Shown: positions 1-11,500 of the stretch, piece by piece
Numbering within the stretch: the first letter of the stretch is position 1
Layout of the letters: each line of letters begins with the position of its first letter
Source: Raphanus sativus
Taxonomy: Eukaryota > Streptophyta > Magnoliopsida > Brassicales > Brassicaceae
Length of the DNA stretch: 64,000 nucleotides
NCBI RefSeq assembly: GCF_000801105.2
Contig: NC_079519.1
Location: 10,290,668 to 10,354,667, forward strand
Direction of reading: 5' to 3'
Program-made: the position numbers and the translations under genes
The notes under the pieces: generated by a model
Database searches by the model: none
What the model was told of the DNA's origin: nothing
The model's input: the letters and a program-made list of their open reading frames with translations, nothing else

Positions 1-1440
1 TATCATACATGCATAGTTAAAATTTCGTTACATTACTATGTTTAATATAAAAAATTGGCCATTTACTATAGGAACCATCTCTTCTTCCAGTTTTTCTGTT
101 TCTAGTGTTCGTTTTGGTTTGATGCATATATACGATCTAGTTATTAAAAACAAGATGTAGTTTTCATTCTTTCATGGATATACATGCATAAGCACTCAAC
201 TAAAAAGAAACACCCCCTTACTTCCTTAACTGATGTTGTCTTTCAATCATCGAACTCTGTTTTTATATCTTGATCTCTATTAATCGAGCTAGAAACAAAC
301 CATAATTAAGGAGAATAGATCGACCTCTTACTAAAAAAGACATTGTCAGGTAAACAATATCTGACAGCCAACACATTAACTTCAAACCTAACGTCTACCT
401 GATTTTTTCTTGGCTCCATCTTCTTAAAAATATTTAATTTTCTAAAACATTTAATTGGATTATTATCGTTGAAAATTACATATACTAATGGACAAATATT
501 TCAATTTTTGAAAGGGAAAGTTCAAATGAAGGGTGGCTCCTCGAGAATCAATTTTGATATTGAAGAGACAAATTGAGGCACGACTTTGATATAAACCGAT
601 TGGGATTTTCAAATTTTGGAAGTAGAAAATAGAAAAAAAAACAAACTAATAATAGAGCGTATAGAGTATTAAGTGAACTGAAAAGATGGAACAAAGAGGA
701 AGAAAATGGATTTTTAGAAAATGAAGAAAATATGATTATAATTTTAAAGTGAAAGAAATTGAGTAAAATATTCAAAAATAAAAAAGTTTGAGTGTGAAAG
801 GTAGAGAAAGCGAGTACGAATTAAAAGGTTAAATAATAAAAACATAGTAATTTTAAAAGGGTGTATGCACAAACACCAAACATGTCAGAAGGTATTTGCC
901 AAAAGTCAGTTTGATTACGATATTTATTAATGTTACCTTGGCTAAAAGGCTAAAACTAGTGAAGGCCAAGTATGTGCTGACCGCTAAGTGGAATAATTGT
1001 AGTGTCTAACTTTGTGTAAGTTAGTTTTTGTGAATAATTAATACGAATGTACAAACATATCATTCAATTGATTGTCTCACGAGCGAGGGCGCTAAAATAA
1101 ATGTGAATTCAGTGAATTTCAAATATTTTTTTCTTCCCTTCTTGTATATGTCTACTCGAAAACAGGGAATGGTCGGACCATTCGCAACCCATATATACAT
1201 GTAAATTAAATACAAAAGAACGTACATATCCGTGTTTGTGTGCCTTACATATTTGTGTGGACCAAAATTAAAAAAACAATTAAACCGAATCTCGTGATTA
1301 ATGAAAACTTTTAACCCAAAAAATCCATAAAATAGGTTTCTATGGAATTTATGTAAATTTCCCTTTGCTTATATGAACCTTTTTCTCTCTAATAAAAAGT
1401 ATACGATAAGTGTACCCTATATATGTGTATATTTATATCT
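1..1440. other. AT-rich intergenic DNA upstream of SPCH
   Basis: I see no gene here. Short open frames lack any recognisable domain or codon bias. The sequence is AT-rich spacer, probably distal SPCH upstream region mixed with old repeat debris. Confidence 0.6.
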
Positions 1441-1445
1441 TAAAC

Positions 1446-2150
1446 AAAAAATATTAAATTTTTAAAAAATAACAAAAAAAAATGAGGCCAATTTTAACGA
1501 CGTTAACATCACCTTCTAACCTTAAACCCTAAATCCTAAACAAAAATTATAGATCCTAAATTTAAACCATAAACCTTAAATACAAACCCTAGACGCTATA
1601 AGATTTAGGTTTAGATTTACGGTTTGAGTTTGCGGTTTAGAATTTGGGTTTATAACATAGAGTTTGGATTTACGTTTACACCCTAAACTATAAACCATAA
1701 ACACAAATCCTAAACTTAGACGCTATATGATTTCGGTTTAGGTTTAGATTTACGGTTTGGGTTTAGGGTCTAGGATTTGAGTTTAGGATATAGAGTTTGG
1801 ATTTTGGTTTTAGACCCAAACCATAAACCCTAAACACATACCCTATACTTAGATGCTATAGGATTTAGGTTTAGGTTTACGGTTTAGAATTTAGAATTTG
1901 GGTTTAGAGTATTCGGTTTAGGTTTAGGATTAATGGTTTGGATTTATGGTTTAGGATTTAGGTTAAAATTTACGGTTTGGGTTTAGGGTATAAGATTGAA
2001 TTTAGGGTATATGGTTTGAATTTAGGGTTTAGAATTTCAGTTTAGGATTTAAGATTTAAAATTTAAGATTTAGGGTTTAGAAGGACGATATTAGTGTCGT
2101 TAAAATTGACGTCATTTTCTAATTATTTTTTAAAATTTAATATTTTAGAT
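1446..2150. mobile_element. Foldback (MITE-like) element with degenerate telomere-like core
   Basis: The outer ~70 nt on each side are imperfect inverted repeats: left about 1446-1515 and right about 2082-2150 both contain the complement pair AATTTTAACGAC / GTCGTTAAAATT, flanked by matching AT-rich stretches. Between them lie about 550 bp of degenerate TTTAGGG/CCCTAAA-like repeats that switch strand several times (forms such as AAACCCTAAA and GGTTTAGGGT). There is no coding capacity. The element ends about 370 bp before the SPCH start codon. I could not fix a target-site duplication, so the superfamily is open. Confidence 0.65.
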
Positions 2151-2523
2151 TTTTTTATCCGTGTGACATTTTGATTGGTTATAGAGATAAAAGTGAAATT
2201 AAAGGTTCAGTGTGAACCAAAGTTTTGTTCCACCAAAAAACCTAGATTCTCCCCAAACTTCATCCAACGGCACAACTGCAATAAATAGCCCTATCAAAAT
2301 ATAATACTAATAAATATTGAAACTGGATAGCTATGGTTTAGTCCTCGATGAATGCGAATCCCTAATATTTACTCCTTTTAACTCTTTCAATTTCTCTCTC
2401 TCAACTTGATATGTCTCTCTGCGTCTCTTTCTTTCTCTAAATCTTACTTTTACTTTACATTTTTGTATACCAAAACAACAAACGAGGAAGAGATAGAGAG
2501 AGGAAGAGATATTTCTGGTCACG
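2151..2523 (+). promoter_or_regulatory. SPCH proximal promoter and 5' leader
   Basis: This is the unique DNA between the foldback element and the SPCH ATG. The stretch around 2371-2440 is rich in CT, as is common in plant 5' untranslated leaders. The transcription start cannot be set from sequence alone. Confidence 0.5.
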
Positions 2524-5093
2524 ATGCAGGAGTCAATACCGGATTTTCTTGAAGAATGTGAATTTGTGGACACTTCACTAGCCGGAGATGATCTGTTTGC
2601 TATCTTAGAGAGTCTTGAAGGCGCTGGAGAGATATCTCCCATGGCTGCATCTACACCTAAAGATGGAACCACAAGTTCCAAAGAGTTAGTAAAGAATCAA
2701 AACTATGAAACTTCATCTCCTAAAAAGAAGAGGAAAAGACTAGAAACTGGGAAAGAAGAAGAAGAAGAAGAAGATGAAGAAGACGAGGATGGAGAAGGAG
2801 AAGAAGAAGACAATAAGCAAGATGGGCAACAAAAGATGTCTCATGTAAACGTGGAACGTAATAGGAGAAAGCAAATGAACGAGCATTTGACCGTTTTACG
2901 TTCTCTTATGCCTTGTTTCTACGTCAAACGGGTATATATTCAATAAATCCAAATATTTTCTTAGTCAGTACTTTGCTGTATGAGTTGCCATATATATATC
3001 ATAGCCTAACTACTATTATAACGTTTTGCCTTTCAATGTTATTGGTATACCTAAAACATCAATTACAACAAATCTATCATATCTATGCATTCTTAATATT
3101 AATGACAATTATTTAGTGCCACTAGTCATCTCCTTTTATTTTATTTCTTTCATGTCGCAATGTGAGAGAATGTTCATAGTGACTTATTATGCTATTTTCC
3201 TTGTATCACAATAAAAGGGGGACCAAGCATCGATTATAGGTGGAGTTGTGGAATACATAAGCGAGCTACAGCAAGTTCTTCAATCTTTAGAAGCCAAGAA
3301 ACAACGTAAGACCTACGCGGAAGTCCTGAGCCCGAGACTAGTCCCAAGCCCTCGTCCTTCACCGCCTGTTCTAAGCCCACGAAAACCGCCTCTTAGCCCT
3401 CGTATCAGCCACCATCATCTCCTTCTCCCTCCCATAAGCCCTCGAACCCCTCTTCCCACAAGCCCATACGGGACCCATCCTCCGCAACTACCACTCATCC
3501 CACAGCCTCCTCGTTCTTACAGCTTAGGGGACCTACCTCCATACTCCCCAGCTTCATCTTCTTCCTCTCCTTCAGTCAGTAGTAATCATGAGAGTAGTTT
3601 GATAAATGAGCTTGTTGCTAACTCAAAGTCAGCTTTAGCTGACGTGGAAGTGAAGTTCTCAGGAGCTAATGTGCTGCTCAATACGGTGTCGCATAAGATC
3701 CCAGGACAGCTTATGAAGATAATCGCTGCTCTTGAGGATTTGGCTCTCGAGATTCTTCAGGTTAACATTAACACCGTCGAAGAAACTATGCTTAACTCTT
3801 TCACCATCAAGGTACGCACGAATAATCATCCTAACTAAGTTTCACTGATTTTGTTGTTGCTCTTGTAATGAGTCTAATATATGTGCGGGTGAAATGGTAG
3901 GGTGGGTATTGTTATAATAATAACTAGATTATGACCCGCGCTTTAGAAGCGCGGAATATTTTTCGATGAAAATTTTTACTAATAACTTAACAAATATTTT
4001 GGTAACTTTTAAAGAGTGTATTTAAAATATTTTTGCATTTAAATCAGTGTTTCTAAATTTAACCCGATTGTGATTATACCGGTTAATCCGGAGATCTCAC
4101 AATTCAATTTAGGTTTTTAAAATATTCATATTAACAAAAATCACTAAAATTCGAGACTAACCGATTGAACTGATGGATGACCAATATGTAATCTAATTTG
4201 ATTTAAATTGTAATAGTTTCATAATTTGTAATCTTATAATCCAAATTTTAAAGTTCATTATTTTGCAATTTATGAAATTATGATGTTTCTACAAAATTTT
4301 AAAGAGAAAATGATAGATATAAAATATTAAGATTAATTATTGTATTGTTTGGAAACATTGATAGTAGTATAAAATATATTGTTTGGAAACATTGATAGTA
4401 GTAAGAAATAAGTATATTGTTTGGAAACATGGATAGTAGTATAAAGAAAAGAACACTAATGATTTAATGTAGGTTTAACTGTAAAGTATAAATGTGTATT
4501 TAATTTAAAAACTTACAAAATAAATGTTAGGTCCAACAGAATGTTTCTGTTTTAATAAGATAGATTCATTCAGTCACATAAATTCATACATAGTTTATAG
4601 AAATATAAGAAAATCAGTGTAAGATCTTACCTACATCGTGTTACACATAAATGCACACAAACATAGGGCCGGGTATGTCAGATTGCTCACAAGCATACAA
4701 AATAGCTAGACCGTTCTTTGTTTTATTTATTTTATACTTACAATTTTAGTAATATATTTTTTACTTTTATTCCTAAAGTATAACTACACTTGTTCTCATA
4801 TTTTTTCTTTTGTTCCAATAGTTTGTTAACAAAATCATTCGTTAATATATTCTCTATCAACGTTAAAGAATGTCATATTTCAAGCTGATATTACTGTTTT
4901 TGCTATTGTTTAGTTTATACATCAGGGAAGAGAGGATAGTTTAAATCGAATTTAGATAAATGATATCATATTGAATGACAATGATCTATATATATATATA
5001 TATATCTCATTGTTTTTCTTGTGATAGATTGGAATTGAGTGCCAACTAAGTGCAGAAGAATTGGCTCAACAAATTCAGCAAACATTCTGCTAA
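2524..5093 (+). CDS. SPCH: SPEECHLESS, bHLH transcription factor of the stomatal lineage
   Basis: SPCH starts the asymmetric divisions that found the stomatal lineage, acting in the nucleus as a heterodimer with SCRM/ICE bHLH proteins (established for the Arabidopsis gene). The model is three exons, 2524-2931, 3218-3811 and 5028-5093, all GT-AG and in phase, giving about 355 residues against 364 in Arabidopsis. An acidic, Glu-rich stretch precedes the bHLH (about 105-157), whose basic region has H107, E111 and R115 (HVNVERNRR). Next is a Pro/Ser-rich stretch with many SP dipeptides, the part phosphorylated by MPK3/6 in Arabidopsis. The C-terminal ACT-like SMF domain ends QQIQQTFC. The start MQESIPDFLEECEF matches the family N-terminus. 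No frameshift or stop is seen. Intron 2 (1,216 bp) is enlarged by a Helitron and a TA run near 4989-5004. Confidence 0.96.
3924..4564 (-). mobile_element. Non-autonomous Helitron in SPCH intron 2
   Basis: Read on the minus strand it starts TCTATCTTATTAAAA and ends with a GC-rich hairpin (CCGCGCTT...AAGCGCGG) followed about 8 nt later by CTAG, the diagnostic Helitron 3' end. It sits between A and T with no duplication, as expected for Helitrons. A motif of about 30 nt (TTGTTTGGAAACATTGATAG) is repeated three times near 4345-4440. It has no coding capacity. Confidence 0.85.
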
Positions 5094-5604
5094 TAAATGA
5101 AGGATTAGATACATCTTCAACATAAACTCTAACAAGCGATCAGTACGGACTCACTTTCTCTCCTTACCATCCTTTTAATTATCTCCAAATATTTCTACAA
5201 ATATATTCATTTTGAATAATATTGTTGATTAAAAATTAAACAAATATTATTAAGTATAACCAATATAAATGAGGTTAAACAAACTAGCTTAATATTTAAC
5301 ACCTTCCTCGCATGTTTTCTCTCTGTAAGCGTAGAATTAGGTAACAGTACTCCTACCATGTAACTTTATGCTTTATTATATCAAGCGTTGTAGCTGTAAT
5401 TGCTTATGAATGAACAACGGTGTATGAGTTTCTCGTGGATTTTCCTTGATCTCTTTCTTCTTCGTTAGTATCGGGTATTCCTAAACGAACCAAACGAAAT
5501 TGACAACACTGCGTGTTCAAAGAAACTCAAAAACTAGCTAGAGATCAACACAATAATGTAGTTTTGGAGCAAACACAAGTTATATCTTAACTTCTTAATT
5601 AATA
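5094..5604. other. SPCH 3' flank
   Basis: This holds the 3' untranslated region and downstream spacer of SPCH. No further gene or repeat is recognised. The polyadenylation site cannot be placed with confidence. Confidence 0.5.
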
Positions 5605-6090
5605 CTCCCTCTGTTTTTTAAAGATACATATTCTATACTTTTCACATATACTCCCTCTGTTTTTTAAAGATGTATGTTTTGGTGTTTTCACACATATTAA
5701 GAAAACACATTAACTATACATCATTTTTAGAAATTATCAAATTCCAATGCATTTTAACCAATAGTCTTTCAATAAATTCAATCAATTTTATTGAAATTTG
5801 CAATTTTTGTATAGGAAACATAAAAAAATACATCTTTGTGAAACAATTTATTTTTCTAAAACATCTATCTTTAAAAAACAGAGGGAGTATTAAGAAATCA
5901 TATTAAAAATGCATTGATTTTTGTGAATAACAATTTTTCATAATCTTTAACCAATAAAAATCCAATAAACACAATTAATTTTCTTGAAGTTAACAGATTT
6001 TCATTAAATAATACACTGAAAAAGTAAAAAATATATCTTTTTAAAACAATTTTTTTTTCTACAACATGGATCTTTAAAAAACAGAGGGAG
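5605..6090. mobile_element. Stowaway-like (Tc1/mariner) MITE, outer copy
   Basis: Its ends are CTCCCTCTGTTTTTTAAAGA and the inverted form ending AAACAGAGGGAG, flanked by TA on both sides, the Tc1/mariner target duplication. A second copy with the same ends lies inside it. There is no coding sequence. Confidence 0.8.
5651..5887. mobile_element. Stowaway-like MITE, nested inner copy
   Basis: It has the same CTCCCTCTGTTTTTTAAAGA terminus and its inverted partner, flanked by TA at 5649-5650 and 5888-5889. It lies about 45 bp inside the outer copy, so either the inner one inserted into the outer one or the left ends were duplicated. Confidence 0.75.
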
Positions 6091-6416
6091 TATGGATTAT
6101 CGTGGCTCGAACTTAAATTATGTAAATGTATACTATGCCGTACATACATAAATCTCTGGTTTCACATTGTTTTTTTAAGCAACTGAAATTATATTAAAAA
6201 CTTAGGAAGAGTTTAGTCGAGGGGCAAGCTCAGAGAGGGTTCAGAAAAAACAAAGTGGGCCTCAAGGGCATGGAGAAAAGTGTCTTTTCCGACTCCAACA
6301 ATTTGTACTGCGCCTTTTTAGACTCAAACAAAAAATAAGTGCTAAATACGACCTAAAATAAAAACAAATTTGAATTATAGACATGAAATATTAACCGGGT
6401 ACATAAAACCTACTTT

Positions 6417-6552
6417 GACTAAATCCCTTTTTTTTTTTTTTGTCACTTGGGGAAATTTCACACCCAGGAATCCCTGAAGGTGGAGTCGAACCCCCCGGTG
6501 CCTTGGGTGCCATTTAGCCACTAGACTAAGGCTGACCCGGCGACTAAATCCC
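6417..6552 (-). mobile_element. tRNA-derived SINE with target-site duplication
   Basis: The SINE body is about 6428-6541. Read on the minus strand it has a box A-like TAGTCTAGTGG, a box B-like GGTTCGACTCC about 40 nt later, and ends in an oligo(A) tail after GTGACA. An 11-nt direct repeat, GACTAAATCCC, flanks it at 6417-6427 and 6542-6552. Length and layout fit the short tRNA-derived SINEs of crucifers. Confidence 0.88.
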
Positions 6553-7578
6553 ATTAGTCAATCGTTTTTCAAACAAAACAACGTCGTTCTGTAATAGTAG
6601 ATTTTTTTTAAAAATGTGCACTTAGTAGGAATCAAATCTTTGGCCCACAGATAAAACACTGAATTGTTTACCACTATGCTACAGCACTTCTATCATTCAT
6701 TTATTAGATTTTGATCTATATATTCTAAACAAAATTATTTTTGTTTACAAATTTATTTAATTGCATCAATAATTTATATATATATATATATATAGTTGTT
6801 TTACAGTTGTACACATGTAGTAAAACTAAAAATACATTTCATAAACTATTCAATCTAATTTTAAGATGACATTTCTCAAATATTTATCTAATTTTAAAAT
6901 TTAAAATTTTAAAAATCTTTATATAACAGTGATTATAATTTTTTTGTCAAAGTAAGAACTTAAAATTTAAAATAAACAATGTACACAAATCTAAATAAAA
7001 TTATATAAAACTTAAAATACATAGACTATAGATGTAATTATTATATAAAACTTAAACTTAATTTTGGTTGCAATTTTTATTTATTATGAATTATAATTAC
7101 ATCTCTAATCTATGTATTTTAATATTTTATAATTTTATTTAGATTTGTGAACATTGTTTATTTTAAAAGTTAAGTTTTGATTTTAAGAAAAAATATAATC
7201 ATTGTTATATGTAGCTTTTAAATTTTAAATATTTAAAATTAGATAAATATTTGATAAATATCATCTTAAAATTAGATTGAATTATTTATCAAATGTCACT
7301 TTAGTTTTATTACATATGCAAAATTGTAAAAAAACTTTAAACATTAATTATTAATGCAATTATAACTTTTATTAAATAAAATTTGTAAACAAATTCTTTT
7401 CCTTAGAATATATTATCAAAAACCTACTTATATTTTAAATCTAATAAATGAATTGTAGAAGTGTTGTAACACAATAGTAAATAAATCTGTATTATATCTG
7501 TGAGACCAAGGTTCGATCCTACCAAGCACATATTTTTTCTTAAAAAAATCATTACTTAAAAATAATGTTTGACTAATG
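6553..7578. repeat. Long inverted-repeat (foldback) element with tRNA-like arms
   Basis: The left arm (about 6553-7050) and right arm (about 7062-7578) are inverted copies of roughly 480-500 nt, about 80% alike by eye, ending CCCATTAGTCAA / TTGACTAATGGG. Each arm carries a tRNA-like stretch near its outer end: on the minus strand in the left arm (TAGCATAGTGGTAA then GATTTGATTCC) and on the plus strand in the right arm (TAGTAAA then GGTTCGATCC). Both would point outward. No protein is encoded. Confidence 0.75.
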
Positions 7579-7641
7579 GGCTGTTAGTCATGATACGAAT
7601 AGTTGGGGTTGAGAAAGACTTTTCCCTAAGGGCCTTCTTAC

Positions 7642-7872
7642 CTAAGAAATAAGTCTCTCTGTTCTCAGAATTAGGTATATGCTGAAAGAAGTGGATACAA
7701 AAACAGAGGAGATACAATTGATGTCTTTGAGGACACCATAGATTTCTTTAATCTGTATGTTGCTGTTAATTGCTTTAATGAGCATTGAACAATCGGAGAA
7801 GACGGTGATGCTGGAGATTTCCATCTCTACTGCCCTTTCGATTTTTTTTGGAAAAACTAGGGTTTCAGCCAT
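7642..7872 (-). pseudogene. LINE RNase H-like (RVT_3) fragment
   Basis: The minus-strand frame reads ...ISSITVFSDCSMLIKAINS... then ...IYGVLKDINCISSVFVSTSF..., the pattern of the RNase H-like domain at the C-terminal end of plant L1-type ORF2 proteins (the FSD/ESD acidic residue is seen; the later NxxAD part has decayed into RTERLIS). Only about 76 residues survive. Reverse transcriptase and endonuclease are absent. It is a dead scrap. Confidence 0.7.
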
Positions 7873-8035
7873 AAAAGGGGAGACACAATTGATGGTTTGG
7901 GACCTCGATCGTTGGTATAGAGGTTGGACCCCGCTTAGGATCCAAGCTATTCCTCCTCAGTTCGTGGAAGCATCCCACGATAAAAATATATTGTTGTGTA
8001 TATTTTTACATCACATGATGTATCTTCAAATATAA

Positions 8036-8514
8036 ATTTATATTAAAACATATCTTTTTTGAAAATTGAAAATTAAAATGACTTAAATAAAGTTTATTTT
8101 TTTGTTTTAGTTTTTAATGGTTTTCTCTATTTTAGTTTAGTTTCATCTTCAGATGGAAAGTTCAAAAAGTTTGTGTCCCTTTATTAAAGATTGTGTCCCT
8201 TTACTATAGTAAATAATAATAATCTCAGTACAGTAGATAATTTCGATACAAGCAAATCATGCTCAGTTCTACGTAATGATAGGAAGAAGGAAACAAACTA
8301 TCATATTTCTTTCTCACAAACAAGAAGGTCTTGTCTTTACTCTATTACCATATGAGTATGTGCTAATATATGTCATTAGTTGTCTTGATAGCAAAATGAG
8401 ATATAAATACTATGGCTCATGGTTGCTTTTTTGTTGGTTAAGACAGTGTGGTCTTCCTGCTGTAGTTGATGGTTCCTGCTATCAAGGATGTCTTTTGTGT
8501 ACTGATTCGTGTCA
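8036..8514. other. Spacer with somewhat richer GC patch before a solo LTR
   Basis: No gene is recognised. The stretch about 8390-8514 is richer in GC than its surroundings and could be a relic of coding DNA that continues at 12630 on the other side of the solo LTR. See the findings. Confidence 0.35.
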
Positions 8515-11500
8515 TGATATCATTTAATTTTACTCCTCTAATCAATGTAGTATAATAGGTATTAATCCAATCCTAAAGAGATTCCAAGCAATGAGAATCT
8601 AAGTAAATGCTTAATCTAAGTGTGCAATGAAAATGTAATTAAATAACAAGATTCAAAATATGTTTCAAATTCAAGTGAACAAAGAAAATAGACAAGTTGT
8701 CAATCAATGAGGTTATATGAACCCACGGTCAAAGGCACCAATTTTTAGATAATCAAAATCCTATATAGAGTGCTCAGGCAAACAATCACCCATACTCTAA
8801 AATGTTAGGCACAAGCAATAGACTAATCCACTTCTATAGTACTAATCCCTACACTAATTAAACACTAAACGTCAACTCCCACTGGTTTAATACAATAAAG
8901 TATGCATGATTGATAAGTATTTTAACTTTCTAAGCTTCTGTAACATCAATCTTCATTGGTCAAACAACCAAAGAACAATATATAAAGATATTCAAGTATT
9001 TCATCAAACACATTTCGGTCATAAAATGCTTGGAATTCAGATTAGGGAGATCAAACCTAAAATAGCATTGGGATCACAAGATCTTATTATATAAAGCTTG
9101 GTTCTTCAAAGTTACTAATTAACATGATCGCGACACATAACAGTTAAAACTTTAAGATTGTGATATGTGTTAATCTATCTCATAATTAAAAAACCTTATT
9201 ATAAATATTATTAATAGTAGTTTTCCATTTATGAAATTCTAAACAAAATATTTATCTTATTATATAAAGCTTGGTTTTTCAAAGTTACTAATTAACATGA
9301 TCGCGACACATGGCAATTAAAACTTTAAGATTGTGACATGTGTTAATCTATCTCATAATTAAAAACCTTATTATAAATATTATTAATAGTAATTTTCCAT
9401 TTATGAAATTCTATACAAAATATTTAAGATTGTGACATGTGTTAGTCTATCTCATAATTAAAAACTTTATTATAAATATTATTATTAGTAATTTTCCATT
9501 TTGAAAATTCTAAACAAAAGATAATTGTGAAATATGTTTTTACTAGATAATTTTTTTCTAATATTTTTACATGTATTTAAATATATAGTGATTAAAAATA
9601 TATGTACTTATATAATAAAAACGAATTTTGAATAATCTAATTGTAAATATTTTTAATAGTTAAAACTATTTAATATCATTTTTCAGAATTTTTCCTTCTT
9701 TAAGATTGTGACATGTGTTAATCTATCTCATAATAAAAAACTTTATTATAAATATTATTAATAGTAATTTTCCATTTTTAAAATTCTAAACAAAAGATAA
9801 TATTGTAGAAACTGATTTTAGTTTAAAACACATGTCAAAATTATTAATTAACAAGATTGTGACACATGACAATTATTATTTAAAATTTTGATATTTGTTA
9901 AAATATCTCATAATTAAATATATATATAGAAGATTATTTTTTTGAAACAAAAAAATATAAGATTATTTGATAATAATTTTTTCTAATATTTTTACATGTG
10001 TTCAAATATATAATGACTAATATATATATACTTTTATAATAAATACGAATTTTGAATAATCTAATTGTAAAAATTATTTAATAGTTAAAATTCATTTAAT
10101 ATTAATTGTTTCAGAATTTTTCCTTTTTTCAGAATCCTAAACAAAAAAAATTACTTATTATAATAAAGTTTGGTTCTTCAAACTTCAAAGTTAGTAATTA
10201 GTACGATCACGACACATGTCAATTATTCGCATGTTCTTTTCTTCTTACAAACTCATGTCGATTTCTTTGTTATTATTGTCATGCTGCCTACGTAAATTAT
10301 TGCCACAATAATGATTAGGCGTTTGTACAGTAATAGTTGTCACTCTATAAAAATATTTGTTTATTAATGCAAATGTTGTTTCTTAAAATAATTATTATTA
10401 TCTTAAAGACTTCATATATAATTTTATATATGTAAAAATATTAGACCTAAACCCTTAACATTACTCTATCTCTCAACTCTAAATCTTTAACAAAATTTAG
10501 GATAAATGTGCATTAAAAACTAGAGTAAATAGAAAAATAATATTTTTTAAAAAATAATTTATTATTAAATAAACTATTTTATAAATATTTTAAAACTATA
10601 ATTTATCTTAAAATTACTACTAAATAATTTAAAATCTAAATATAATATTAATAATTTTAAAAATATTTTTTTAGAAATTAATTTATAGTTTCGTAGTATA
10701 TATATTTTTAACCATAAAATATTCTAACAAATTTCACAATATTTAAAATAAAAATATAATCAAATATTATTTTGCAATTATATTTTGTTTAAAATTTTAA
10801 AAATAGAAATTACTCTCAAATAATATTTATGATAAACTATTAACAGAAATCATTTTTGATATCTTAGTATATATTTATTTATTTATGAGATAGTTTAGCT
10901 CATATCACATTTTTAAATATATAATTGTCATGTGTCACAATCATGTTACCTATTAATTTTGAAAAACTAGGCGCAATATTAGTATTTTATGATAAGATTT
11001 CATTAAGATTTTAGAAAAAACAAATTAGTATTAAATAAATTATTTTTCAAATCTGTTTTTAAAGTGTTTTTAACATTAAATAATTTTTAAAATTAGTTGT
11101 TTCAAACTTCGTTTTTTATTTTCATGGTACATATATTTTTAATCATTACATATTTAAAACACATGTCACAATATTAGAAAACAAATTGTTATCAAATAAT
11201 CTTTTGCAATTATATTTGGTTAGGGTTTCAAAAATGGAAAATTACTATTAAATAATATTAATAATTACTTTCTAAAAATTTTGTTTTGGTTATTATCTTA
11301 GTATATATTATTTTAATTATGAGATATATTAGAACAAGTCACATTTTAAATATATAATTGCCATCATATTAATTATCAACTTTGAAGAACCAAGAAACTT
11401 AAAAAAAAATATTCAACAAAATTAAATTATAAAATTCAACAATATAATAAATTATTTAATAAAAATCATGAATAAAAACTATTTCTGTTAAATAAATAAA

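Noticed and set aside
1510..2090. True interstitial telomere array
   Set aside because: Repeats are highly degenerate and switch strand repeatedly inside inverted ends, so this is an element core and not a fused chromosome end.
2331..2681. Open frame of 116 codons on the minus strand across the SPCH start
   Set aside because: It is the shadow of SPCH exon 1 and its CT-rich leader; no domain or codon support.
6478..6540. Functional tRNA gene on the minus strand
   Set aside because: Boxes A and B are present, but the oligo(A) tail, the TSD and lack of a proper cloverleaf show a SINE.
6553..7578. CRISPR-like or tandem array
   Set aside because: The repeat is one long inverted repeat, not short direct repeats with spacers, and the genome is a plant nuclear one.
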